Below, piece by piece: positions 1-9,208 of a stretch of 18,307 nt of DNA (positions within the stretch are counted from its first letter, which is position 1; each line of letters begins with the position of its first letter). Source of the stretch: Gymnopilus junonius (Eukaryota; Basidiomycota; Agaricomycetes; Agaricales; Galerinaceae); the NCBI GenBank assembly GCA_015501075.1, contig JADNYJ010000616.1:1-18307 (forward strand). The letters are read 5' to 3'. Below the pieces are notes generated by a model, which was not told where the DNA came from, ran no database searches, and was given only the letters and a program-made list of their open reading frames with translations. The position numbers were made by a program, and so were the translations under genes.

Positions 1-852
1 ATGAGATGAGACGGTCTTTACTCGGTGATGCGGGTTTGAATCCTTTTGAGTCTTTTTGACGTTATCGATCTTTGATCTTATCGTTTTCCTCATACCTCTT
101 TTCAATATTTTCTTACAGTAATACACACCTGAAGGCACACCGTCGACAACTTGAACTCGATCACTCGTTTATACATTTGTATCCACACACAGATTTAATA
201 CTTGGCCCTCATGGCACCAGATCCTCGGTTTTCTGTCATACGAAGGTCAAATAAATATATATTCCTGATCTACTCCTGACCTGACCTGACTGTGTCAATA
301 CAAGGACACTGGGAACACCTCACAACAGCGCCCGCCGTTACACCGCGTTCATACGAGTGCAGGTGCAGTTATTTTGGGGTGGGTGGCCAATAGAAGCGCT
401 TTAGGGGTAACCGGTTAATGCGGGGTTCAATGTTGTGCCTATGGTCCGTCCTCAGCGTCGAGGTTTTGAAATTTTAAAATAAGGAAGGGAAGGGAAAGGC
501 GAAGCAACTCGTGGCTTGTGGGTTGACTTGACTGACTGGAAGGTTGAAGTTTGATGGGGGTTCGTCTACAATGGGGACCAAAGACCCCTCGGGCATGCAG
601 GCCCTGAGAAAGCTTTCCTTCTTCATCCATCCATACGCATCTGGTACAAGAACGATCGGCCTTGTCTTCGTCCTTTCCTTTCTCCCTTCACCACCTTTGG
701 CTGGACTCTGGAGGACTCTCGAGCCTTCATAACTTCTTGCCTATTACGAGATATATCCTCTAGAAGTACTCTATCCGTGGTTAGCAAAGCCCCATTCTTC
801 GTGAGTGGCTCAACTTCACCCCACATTGACAATTAAATATCCTGTTGTTCAG
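1..852. other. No recognisable gene
   Basis: Short open frames are present on both strands, but none has a recognisable domain, a convincing exon structure or biased codon use. A possible intron (GTGAGT at 801, CAG ending at 852) lies just before the kinase-like segment and may belong to the same gene, whose kinase domain could lie left of the window. The GGTTTGAATCC near position 33 resembles a tRNA box B, but its stem does not pair. Confidence 0.5.
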
Positions 853-1467
853 AACGCAAAACGATACCTAGCTTGCGCTATGACTCGAACTCTGATCATA
901 TTGCACTCGACACGCATCGTGGTGCATTGACCAAACTACCATTACGACTCAGCCGCCTCTCAGAGTTATGAACAAGGTCGACGGGATCTTGCGCGTATGG
1001 GCATTGAAATTCAAGAAGAGAGTCGATTCAGATATCGCTGTATAAGGCCAAAGAAATTAATGGACGACTCTACTATTGCGAACGGTGACTTTGAAAGGAG
1101 CCCAACGACGTGAGTTTTCTCTACGTTTTAATTGATGCTAGGTGGCGTTAACTGACCTATAATTTCCACATCTGACGTTCGCATTGACAGACTCAAACTC
1201 GAGGCATGGAGTGCTCCACCCAGTGCACATTATACGGGTCAGCAACAGACGATCCTGCGGACGAAGTCCGCTTCTCTGTCGAACTCACAGTACTTGCTGG
1301 TCTTAACGATACGTATAGCTTGGACATTAGAAGATTGAAAGGAAGCCTGAAGAGTTACAAGTATATTTACGACACCCTTCGCGAGTGAGCGTTATCTTTT
1401 CTTTGTTGTCTATTTGGATTGATAATAATGGCTTTATTCTTATAGGCACGCAGAGCTCAGCCGCTGA
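853..1467 (+). pseudogene. C-terminal KA1-like end of a fungal Ser/Thr protein kinase, frame-broken
   Basis: Three segments in different frames read like the tail of fungal CAMK-type kinases that end in a kinase-associated (KA1) domain. They are ALDQTTITTQPP (about 924-960), GIEIQEESRFRYRCIRPKK (about 1000-1062) and DEVRFSVELTVLAGLNDTY followed by SLDIRRLKGSLKSYKYIYD (about 1260-1375). A clean 61-nt intron (1385-1445, GTGAGC...TATAG) then joins the last exon, giving ...TLREHAELSR and a stop at 1465-1467. KA1 domains bind acidic phospholipids and the kinase domain and restrain activity. The first two segments need one base restored between them and one inside the first. The intron at 1110-1190 (GTGAGT...ACAG) does not keep frame. 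No kinase domain is visible upstream, so this is a truncated remnant or the 3' end of a gene starting outside the window. The family link is from memory of conserved motifs; the exact kinase subfamily is not settled. Confidence 0.55.
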
Positions 1468-1923
1468 GCGCTGGACCCTGGTATACCTTGTGATTCTTTG
1501 CAGCTATATTCTTTCTTGATCCCTGTTTCTTTCGCTTTATGCATGCTCCAATTCACAATACAAGAAAAATATGTGTAGTTTTTCAATGCAATATCTCAAG
1601 GTGAAGAATTGCAAGAGTTGTATGACTAGGTAAATCAGTGGCACATCCTTTCAAACTCCACGTTATCGCTCTTCTGCCGTTTCTTTCCTCTCCCGCCGTG
1701 AGGCGCTAAATAATAAATCGCATTACACTTTCAACAGATAATTATTTGGCACTGGTTGAAGACGAAGGTAATCAAATCACCTCAAGTATCTCGTCCTTAA
1801 TTTCTTAAAAAGACCCCTAATCGATATTGAGCTTAAAGTTGCCCGACCTTCTCTTGTTCTAATCCTCCTATTAGGATTTGGTGACACATCTGGAATTTTA
1901 CTAGTTAGTGTTATTCAGAGCAA
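1468..1923. other. Intergenic region between convergent genes
   Basis: This AT-rich stretch lies between the kinase-like 3' end (+) and the F-box gene 3' end (-). No open frame with coding character was seen. It presumably holds the 3' untranslated regions of both genes. Confidence 0.5.
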
Positions 1924-3658
1924 TCATATACCGCAACACATACATTTAAGAGGCTTGAAATCACCACTTTGAGCATTCAAAATCAGGGCAACCCCACAGC
2001 CATGGCAGCTCAGACCAGGATGTGCTGGATTCGCCCTACATTTCAATGAGGCATGTGTTTTCCTCCGCACAAGTACTTTCGCTGAACGATCCCAGTATTC
2101 GATGCATGCAGATGTACCATTCTTCGTTTGGCAGTCGGACAAGTCAAGCAACTTTATAGGCACACCAAGCACTCTCCTTTGCTCGAGGAAACGTAGGATC
2201 GTCTGTGTGCTCTTCCTTTGCATTGAAAGAGTACAGGCCTCGAAGCTATGCAACATTAAAGTGTGAAGCACAGGGAAGACGGTAGAATGATCGTTGGTAA
2301 TGTTATGCAGTGTCTCCGCAGCGTCTATGCTAGTTTGGAGGACTGTGACAGAGGGACAAGCCAGAAAGAAATCAAGAAAGTCGCGGTTCCAAGCAAATTT
2401 TTCACTCCCCCGAAAGCCGTGGACATCAAAGCGGAGGGTAGTAACCGAAGAAAGATCACAACACCGAAGGCTATTCATGAGTGAGGAAGGTGCGTCCTGT
2501 GTTGACTTCTGATATGCGTTGTCGCGATATGTTATGAGGATAGACCATGATAGGTGCTTCAACCGCAGTGATAGCCTTTGCAACCTCAAGCCTTAATTCA
2601 GTGATAATGCCCGATTTAAAATAGCTGATGGAATAATCCTTCACTATGTTATTGAACGTCGACAGGTCGTTATTGCTCTCGGGATTGGCATCGTACAGCG
2701 ATACCTGTAGAGCGCAGGGCGTTGGAAGCTGGGCTATCCGCTGGAGGATTGACAAACAGGTTGGAAGGTTATTCGAAAGCCGTAGCAGTTTGAGCCTTGG
2801 CAAGGCAATTTTTTTATATTCGCGGCTCTGCAAATGCACCATTCTACTCCGAGGCAATTTGCATGCCAATACAGAAAGAGTTTCTAGGAATGGGGTTTTG
2901 TCGAGTAGAGCAAACAAGTCGACATGTATGGGACTGTCATTATCCCAACCCCCAACAGTGAGTGAACGAAGTTGACATATCCAAGGTGAATGGAGGTCAA
3001 TCGTACGTGGAAAAAGTAGTGGTCTTCTAAATTCATTGGGTATATCCGATGTCCTTGTGAAGCACTTGTGTTGTGGATGGGGAACCCAGATGTGGATATA
3101 CTTGAGCTTTGGTGCTGGTCCGCGTAATAGCTCTCGTGGGATTTCTCGTTTGTCCCCAAGATTAAGTATCTCAATATCCAATGTGTGAATTCTTCCCCAG
3201 TATTGAGTCACCAGTGAGAGGAAAAAGGATCTCATACGTGCCCTTTTCCAATCTACGCGTCCACGAACACAGAGACTCATTGACCCTGCTCGTTTCATGA
3301 CCTCCTTTCTCCATTTATCCTTCCTCTGCCCGAGCATTGCAGGGTCGATGAGGTTAGCCCAGATGATAGATGAGTTCAGAGCAACAGCCCGCCACTCTCG
3401 ACAGACCTGCGAAATCCATCGAGCTGTTGTCAACGGATGGATTTTCGTGGTATAAGATTCTGAATTGAGTTCATCAGATCGATGTCGAGGATTTGTGTTA
3501 ACAGTAATGATGATGAGAAGGTCAGAATAGAGTTTGCAAACTGGGGAATGCAAATTATTGTTGTGTGAACCATGCCTTTCAGTAAATCTTGTGACATGCA
3601 TATTATAGACTGGAATGGAATGATGATTGGGGTAAATTGAGTAGATATTTTGTGGCAT
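1924..3658 (-). CDS. F-box / leucine-rich protein
   Basis: Two long overlapping minus frames (3658-2471 and 2589-1924) make one protein of about 550 residues. Residues about 40-100 look like a divergent F-box: KLYSDLLIII, then HPLTTARWISQVCREWRAVA and IIWANLID, the usual basidiomycete F-box pattern that binds Skp1 in SCF ubiquitin ligases. The usual LP near the F-box start is not kept. The rest alternates hydrophobic strand and helix blocks (LRSLTVGG, LETLSVLA, LKLLRLS, VTTLRFDV), consistent with leucine-rich-like substrate-recognition repeats. The C-terminus is cysteine-rich (HPGLSCHGCGV, LKCMCCGI), possibly metal-binding. The frames join near 2510-2590 either by a short intron with a weak GTTGCA or GTTGAA donor and a TATCAG acceptor, both of which keep phase, or by a one-base insertion; I cannot choose. 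TATA-like TATAAA motifs lie about 215 bp upstream. The substrate is unknown. Confidence 0.75.
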
Positions 3659-4400
3659 TTATAGGTCAAAAACTCATAGGGGTTTTTTGGAGTTTCAACT
3701 TGTTCCAGCTTGGGTCAAACATCAAAGTAATAGGAGGCACTCATCAAACTGAGATGAAACTGAGATGCAAAGGTTTGCCTCTCAAGAATCTGTAAGAGAC
3801 GCCCCTTTTCGAGACCGTCAGTTTGGCGGATCGCAGCTGGACATCTATAGTCGCGCCAATTCAAGGCGAACATTTATAGTTTATAGTGCCTTAACAGGTA
3901 ATAGGTAGTTAGGTAGCTGAAGCTGCAAAGGCGAAAAGTCAAAAGCGTTGAAAGTGTGACTGAATGTGACACCTACAGGCACATACGCACCGCGTTTACA
4001 ACGGTCACGTGGTCGTGTGGCAGACCTCATAGGGTGTGCTTTCAGATAGGTACTGTCATTTCTCCAGTAATAATGCTCGGACGATGGAGATTTTGGACTT
4101 AATCAAGAGCTATTGATGAATAGAATTCGTTTATCACAATTTTGGAGCTTAGTAAAAGACCCCTCTATGTTAAATTTGCGAATTACTCTTGAGACTTTCT
4201 ACATTTGGGGCATTCTTTGGCATTGTTTGACACGGCCTTGGCCCGGCATCCTGTGTTAGCCGGTCCAAAAAGGCGGAAAGTGAGCTCGCGAAGTCATCAG
4301 AGCTATGAACAACAGTGGCCTATAATGTTCATTCTGATTCTGAATGACTCTGAAGGATCATGTTGCGGACCCGGTGCAGTCATTCCAGTTAGCCCCGAGT
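3659..4400. other. Intergenic region, divergent promoter space
   Basis: No coding frame is recognised. On the minus strand, two TATA-like motifs (about 3871-3887) could serve the F-box gene. A short TAGGTA-rich run occurs near 3900-3915. The open frame at 4205-4453 (+) has no coding character that I can identify. Confidence 0.4.
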
Positions 4401-4406
4401 CGTTAG

Positions 4407-5067
4407 GTGCCAAACGTCATGTCATATGTGGTATGTTTCCCCTTGGCTACTGAGCTGGCTAACAATGAAATTAATGTTTCACTCCAGATAACGAGAGGTC
4501 CCCAGAGGACAATCACTACGATGCGGTTCGACTCTGCCAAGCTCTTTGGAAATTTGTTCAACGAGTGGTTGACCAGCGGTGACTCTGGCGTTGAGATACC
4601 AAGCCGTGCCTGAGGATGTGGAAGGAGATGTTCCCGAGGTCGGCGAATCGGATGCTGCGAGCGCCGCTTTTGTGGAGGTTGGGCGGAAGGAGCTGTATGA
4701 ACAGAAGGAGAAGTTCACCTCCATCGTTTTCGTTTTTGACGACTACCCGGTGGACACTGCGGCGCTGACAGCGTATCTGCAGGATCTCTTTTCGTCGGAC
4801 GAAGCTGCCAAGGCCCTAGACAACTTGCGCAAGGACCTGAAAAACTTCGCGTACTATTTCCAGCGCAGGCCCTTTACTTCTAGGGAGGTGCTTGGCTCCA
4901 TCAAGTCATTGCTGGCCTCCGGTTTGATGGACGAGGAGAAGAGGACGACGCTGAAGGCGTTCCAAGAGAACCCGACTGTGGTGCAAAGGGTCGCTAGTGT
5001 GTTAACTATGCGATTAGCGAGCTTGGAGTCGTGGGCATGGCCAAAGGAAGGCCTTCCTCAGGTCTAA
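4407..5067 (+). pseudogene. N-terminal fragment of an rvt-type reverse-transcriptase-like protein
   Basis: From 4488, after a plausible intron (4431-4487, GTATGT, GCTAACA branch site, CTCCAG), one frame reads MRFDSAKLFGNLFNEWLTSG. At about 4590 the sense moves to the next frame, which continues to 5067 with KELYEQKEKFTSIVF, LTAYLQDLFSS, LLASGLMDEEKRTTLKAF, VVQRVASVLTMRLASLESW and AWPKEG. I recognise this arrangement from the long N-terminal region of fungal proteins carrying a domesticated, usually single-copy, reverse-transcriptase (rvt) domain. The RT domain itself is not in this window: the frame ends right after the SW-W-EG block, where the family would continue. Third codon positions are strongly G/C, supporting coding. 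The fragment is broken at the front (stop at 4402 in frame), in the middle (about 4590) and at the end. The family assignment is from memory of motifs and is moderate. Confidence 0.45.
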
Positions 5068-5358
5068 ACAATCCGCCAGTGGCGTGGTTGTAGCCGGTCC
5101 TTCTGAACATTTCATCGAGCACGAACATACCGCCGACCGCAAGTCAAGTTCCCTGACCGTATAGAGCATGATTGTCTTGCCTACGCTGCCCTCAAGGAAG
5201 GCTCGGACCTCAACAAGGACAACAGGAGGAAAGAAGTCCTCCGTTGGGAAGCTAGCAAGGAAGAATTCGAGGAATATACCTCTCTACGACAATCGGCCCT
5301 TTCAACGTCGACAGTCGTCCAATTCAAACAGCAATGCCTATCAACTCCCAACTTGTAG
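5055..5358 (+). pseudogene. Coding-like fragment of unknown family, continuing the rvt-like piece
   Basis: Two frames that join if one base is restored near 5143 give a charged, coding-like stretch: GVVVAGPSEHFIEHEHTADR (about 5080-5140), then KFPDRIEHDCLAYAALKEG, RRKEVLRWEASKEEFEEY and VVQFKQQCLSTPNL, with a stop at 5356-5358. Third positions are G/C rich, like the upstream rvt-like fragment and unlike the AT-rich intergenic DNA. I do not recognise the family. Its last 25 nt overlap the start codon of the SDR in another frame, so no normal promoter space separates them. It may be a further part of the rvt-like protein with an internal deletion, or an unrelated fragment joined by rearrangement. 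Confidence 0.35.
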
Positions 5359-6226
5359 CCTTCATCCTTGGAGCTGGTCCAATGTCGGTTTGTCTGCAGC
5401 TGCCAAGCTCAGGGAGAATGGATATCGCGTTGCTCTCGGCAGTCGTAGTGGTAAAGCTGCCTCCACAAATGCTGAGTATCTCAATGTCCAAGTCGACGCG
5501 ACCAAGCGCGAGAGCATCGACTCTGCCTTTGATACCGTGGTGGAGAAGTTGGGTCCAGTGAACGTCGTGATTTACAATGGTGCGTCCATTTTTTCTTCTT
5601 CATTGGCAAAAGTACCCACGTTCCACATCCTACCCTCTTCCTCTGCTGTATCCTTGCATATTCCCCCGAACCCGGACGATGCCCTGTCTCTTCTTATGAG
5701 GAGTCCGTTGCGCTTGGTATAGGCGCATTTACCGATGCTCAAGAAGCTTCAAGAAAGACGTGCACCGCGATCACCCCAAAGCGTTTATCGTCAATGGCAA
5801 CATCCTTCCTTTTGCTCAATACACTCCACCCAAAGGTTTCACCCTCGGTGTCCAGAAGGCTCTCGAGGTTAGATTTATTGCTACGGCTTCTAAATCTTAC
5901 GATGCGGAGAACTTCCAGTATGTTTATTCTGTTGTCTTGTCAAAGTCAGCGATCTGGTAACTGAGTATATCCTTTAATTGCCTAGTTTTTACTTTCCCAG
6001 CCTGGTTACAAACGATGGAGGACTCGTCGCTGATTATTCTATGTTCTTGCAAAGCGGCCAAGCTCATGCCAAGGTTTACTGGGATCTAATTAACGATAAG
6101 AAGCAAGCTGCGCTGCTGCATGGGACCATCGGTACGTTCCAACTGATTTGAACTTCGTTATCGAGTTGCTAACATATTTCCTGCAGCTTTACTATCGACG
6201 GAAAGACTTACAGTACTTCCTCTTAA
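5334..6226 (+). pseudogene. Short-chain dehydrogenase/reductase (SDR), frame-broken as sequenced
   Basis: The ATG at 5334 opens MPINSQLVAFILGAGP, the start of an NAD(P)-binding Rossmann fold. Restoring one A at about 5381 gives the continuation NVGLSAAAKLRENGYRVALG, completing the glycine-rich GAGxNxG loop. Then come SRSGKAAS, VDATKRESIDSAFDTVVEKL and GPVNVVIYNG, the usual NNAG-type strand. Further pieces are IPPNPDDALSL, SYEESVALG, DVHRDHPKAFIVNGNILPF, GLVADYSMFLQSGQAHAKVY, WDLINDKKQA and, after the last intron, FTIDGKTYSTSS-stop. Introns 5918-5985 and 6132-6186 have good borders. Frame changes are needed near 5381, 5690, 5750 and 6118; the first three each look like the loss of one base from AAA or TTT. 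An intron at 5580 has a GTGCGT donor but no clear acceptor. SDRs reduce or oxidise carbonyl/hydroxyl groups with NAD(P)H; the substrate is unknown. Either it is a decaying gene or an intact one with sequence errors. Confidence 0.7.
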
Positions 6227-7009
6227 ACGTGATATTTCTCCCTTGTCGTCTGTAATATAATGTTGTGTAACTTGTAACACAATATTTGAAGCTATACGAT
6301 CTACGGAACATAAGGTATGAGCACTTCCGTGAGCTTGTCAAAGCCCCTTCAAGGGCATATTTCAAATTACAAGGGATTCTTCCATAGGTTGCCGTCTCGT
6401 ACTGTATCGATATTCGCTTTGTGGAGCCTAACGCTCTGACAAAGACCGTGTTTGTTGAAGGCGATTTTTTCCAGCCTATTGTACGCTTTATTCATGTTCA
6501 TCCTGTCTTTATATCTGGCACTATTTAGTTCTCGTGATGACTGGCATAATAACGCGTCCGTATAATTCACTGGCCCTTGTTTGCTTGCCACCACCGTCTG
6601 GTTAACACCTAATAATATTGGCCAACGCCTTCCTTTTTACGACAGACAGCATATCTAACAGTATGCCTCTTACAGTCAGCCGGAACCAAACATATACAGC
6701 AACCTGCACAATTCAGGGGTTTAGGTGAAGGGTGAGGCAAGCGGTATTAGCTTGGCGATATCGAACGTGGTATATTGGTATAATGCGCAAATGAGTTATC
6801 AATGCATCCGATGAAGAATAATCTTTTTAAAGCTGAATGACGCGTCCACCAACTGGTAGATAGATAAATTGAGCGTATACGAGTAAGATATATTACGAGT
6901 AATGTAATTTAAACAGCGCGTTCTAGACAAACTGATAGAACCGTCAAAGCAATTGAAAGAAAATTCCTCGATGAACACCAACGACAGGACAAAATCAAAA
7001 CTCGACGAT
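6227..7009. other. Intergenic region
   Basis: This AT-rich spacer of about 780 bp lies between the SDR 3' end and the serine-rich gene 3' end. A minus-strand open frame at 6367-6594 is not preceded by an ATG and matches nothing I know. An ACGAGTAA repeat pair occurs near 6880-6900. I see no gene. Confidence 0.45.
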
Positions 7010-7472
7010 CTAAACCAGGGCGGCCAAAAGGCCGGCGATGATACCCGCAGCTACACCCTCGACGCGATGGCTCTCAGCAGCAGAGTTGCCGGTGACAGCG
7101 GGCCTGATGGTGGTACTGGCGGCGGAAGCGATGCTGCTCAATGCGGAGGTGACAGAGCTGCGCTGAGAAGCGATAGAGGATTGCTGGCTTTGCACGGACG
7201 ACACCGCGGAGAGGGCGGAGGAGAGTTGAGACGAGACGGACTCCGGCATGCCGGTGGAAGAGGATTCCGACGAACTGGACGCGGATGAGCTGGCTCTGAA
7301 GAAACGTCAGTTAGAGAAAAGAAAGACAAAGAGTCCAGGCAGAAATAACTGTGAAACATGGTACTCACGATGATGTCGTCAAGGAAGTCATTCCGCTTGG
7401 GGTCACGGTAATGGTGACCTGAGCGGTAGCCGAGATGGCGAAGAGAACGAGTGCGGCGATGGAGAACTTCAT
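7010..7472 (-). CDS. Small Ser/Ala-rich secreted protein, probable GPI-anchored (paralog A)
   Basis: Two exons (7472-7369 and 7295-7010) are joined by a 73-nt intron with GTGAGT and TTCAG borders, phase 2, giving 129 residues. It starts with a clear signal peptide (MKFSIAALVLFAISATA, probable cleavage before QV). A Thr-rich linker (QVTITVTPSG) and a long Ser/Ala region (SSASSSASSSSESSS, LSSALSAVSSVQSQQSS) follow, and it ends in a hydrophobic tail (GVAAGIIAGLLAALV). This is the layout of fungal GPI-anchored cell-surface proteins: export signal, O-glycosylated Ser/Thr stalk and C-terminal anchor signal. It has no enzymatic domain. A TATA box lies about 105 bp upstream. The same layout, intron phase and MKF start recur in the gene at 8160-8580, so the two are tandem duplicates. 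The frame is intact, unlike most neighbours. Confidence 0.85.
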
Positions 7473-7575
7473 TCTAGGATAGAATATGAGACGACGGTTT
7501 TAAGAAGGTGTGTCTCGCTCTCGAAATGGCTTTGACTTGGATGTATGAGGGGAAGAATGAATTCTTGTAATTTAT

Positions 7576-7586
7576 CTTATATACCC
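7576..7586 (-). promoter_or_regulatory. TATA box of serine-rich gene A
   Basis: On the minus strand the motif reads GGGTATATAAG, about 105 bp upstream of the start codon at 7472. The spacing suits a fungal core promoter with a short 5' untranslated region. Confidence 0.6.
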
Positions 7587-8159
7587 TGTGCGCTCTCATC
7601 CAAGGAGCGATCATGAATGGGTCTTAGACTCGATGTTTGTCTGTGACTGACTGCTAACCCGATAATCGTGTCTTTGTCTAGAATCTATTTTTGGAGTAAA
7701 GTGGATTTCATGCCTTCATTTGAACCAACCCTTACCTTGGCAACGCATGGTCAAGCAATTAAATGGACATGCCAAGAAACAAGAAACCCAGCATACTGAA
7801 GGGGTTTAATTCTGCGTTAAGCATGTCCCGAGGATGATAGGCGCCCACGATTCGGAAGCTCAAATATCTCCGACTGAAAATAAATCCAAAAATAGGTTAA
7901 TCGTTCGCGTTAGAGGCTCTCGTGTGACGCTAGTGACGTAGATATACAGCCGTGAAGAAATGTAGAATAAGTGGCGGTCGAAAATTTTGAATCCAAAAAA
8001 TCCATCAGAACAATAAAATCGAAAATATTAGGATATGCACTAGTGGGTTGAAAGACGCTAACCAAAAAGTATACATCCATTTTCTACATCAGAATGTCGC
8101 AAATGTCAGGCCTGAACCGGTTCCTTGAAGTCGCAGCGTCGAACCATCTATTCGTTACT
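7587..8159. other. Intergenic region between the two serine-rich genes
   Basis: This AT-rich stretch of about 570 bp has no coding frame that I can support. It contains the upstream region of paralog A and the 3' flank of paralog B. Confidence 0.5.
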
Positions 8160-8580
8160 TTAAACGAGGGCGGCAAGAATTGCAGCAACAACTCCCATTG
8201 CTACACCGCTTGCACCATTTGAGACCGCATCACTAGATGCGCTGGAGGAAGGAGAGACAGCTGAGCTGGCGGCAGATGCTCCGCTGGAGAGGGCAGAGGC
8301 ACCCAAAGCAGAAGCAGACGAAAGTTGAGAGCTTCGAGCACTGATTTGTGATGCAATCGAAGAGCTGAGGCCAGATAGGGAAGCCGATGCCGATGACTGG
8401 GCTGCGGTGTTCGTCCTAGTTGGAAATGTTATTATTCAGCACTAATAAGGTATATGTTCACGTAGACACTTACGAAAGGCTGGTGCTGCTACTAACGGTC
8501 TGACTGACGCTCACAACAGTGGAGACCTGTGCGGATGTGGAAACGGCGAGAGGCAAGAGGCTGAAGAGAGTGAACTTCAT
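8160..8580 (-). CDS. Small Ser/Ala-rich secreted protein, probable GPI-anchored (paralog B)
   Basis: Exon 8580-8474 and exon 8415-8160 are joined by a 58-nt intron (GTAAGT...ACTAG, phase 2), giving 120 residues. The signal peptide is MKFTLFSLLPLAVSTSA before QV. The body is Ser/Ala/Thr rich (TVSSSTSLSSTNTAAQSS, SASALGASALSSGASAASS), and the C-terminus is hydrophobic (GVAMGVVAAILAALV). It parallels paralog A in start, intron position and phase, stalk and tail (both end ...AALV). It is easily missed because each exon alone is short and the second lacks its own ATG. Its likely role is a cell-wall or membrane-anchored surface protein. The frame is intact, and a good TATA box lies about 90 bp upstream. 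Confidence 0.82.
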
Positions 8581-8665
8581 TATAATTTGGCTTTTTGGGG
8601 TATGCTTGGGATATGCGCTTGAAAAGAAGTGGGTTTGTAAAATGTTAGAACATGAAATAGGTTAT

Positions 8666-8677
8666 GTATTTTATAGC
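8666..8677 (-). promoter_or_regulatory. TATA box of serine-rich gene B
   Basis: On the minus strand it reads GCTATAAAATAC, about 90 bp upstream of the start codon at 8580. Confidence 0.6.
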
Positions 8678-8866
8678 GGTAGACTTGAGTCCACCACAAT
8701 GACGTCTAGGATGGCGTCAGGTTTGGCGAGGAAGAATGCTGCGAGCACCACAACCCAGGCCAGTGACAGGAACCAGGCGTCGAATCAAAAGCTATCTTAA
8801 GGCCTATGCAGCAGCAAGTGCCCAAGGTGAAGCGGTACTGGACAAAAGCAGGTCAGATGTCGTCAT
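8671..8866 (-). other. Possible degenerate small membrane protein
   Basis: On the minus strand an ATG at 8866 opens MTTSDLLLSSTASPWALAAA, then a stop. In another frame, after a TGA, comes a hydrophobic stretch (FDAWFLSLAWVVVLAAFFLA, KPDAILDVIVVDSSLPL) ending at 8671. The strand is G/C rich at third positions. The two halves could be one small transmembrane protein broken by an indel, as seen elsewhere in this window, but I do not recognise a family. The 3' end overlaps the TATA box of serine-rich gene B. Confidence 0.2.
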
Positions 8867-9208
8867 TATCACGTGGTTTCGAAAATGACGAACGCGTACG
8901 ATTCGAAGTGGCTCCGCAAACACTGTGCCTTTGGAGAGGCACAGTTGATCACCCCATCAAGGCTTGACGTCAGAAAATTAAGAGACATGTGGAACACAAC
9001 GAAGGACGAGACAAGAACGTCAAAGCAATGGACGACATGCAGCATCAGTGAGTACAGAGGCTCGCGAAGCCTCGACAGTCTTTTCTTTAATGAGTACGGC
9101 TGAGTGCGGGTTTAGGTATTTGATTTGGTAGTTTGCCTTGACACCTTAAATACATAGTACATTTGCCGGTATAATTCGGATTATGATGAGAAATTGGAGC
9201 CCCAAACC
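8867..9208. other. Intergenic region
   Basis: No recognisable gene. An open frame at 8873-9103 (+) has no coding character that I can identify. A CACGTG palindrome lies near 8870. Confidence 0.45.

Noticed and set aside
30..50. tRNA-like box B (GGTTTGAATCC)
   Set aside because: The flanking bases do not form a five-pair T stem, and no matching D and anticodon arms fit in the 30 bases available before it.
6367..6594. 75-residue minus-strand open frame
   Set aside because: It lacks an ATG at its start, sits in AT-rich spacer and resembles no family I know.
6953..7288. Plus-strand 111-residue Gly/Arg-rich frame
   Set aside because: It is the antisense shadow of the serine codons of the secreted-protein gene on the minus strand.
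8519..8800. Plus-strand 93-residue frame
   Set aside because: It overlaps exon 1 and the TATA box of serine-rich gene B on the other strand and has no recognisable domain.
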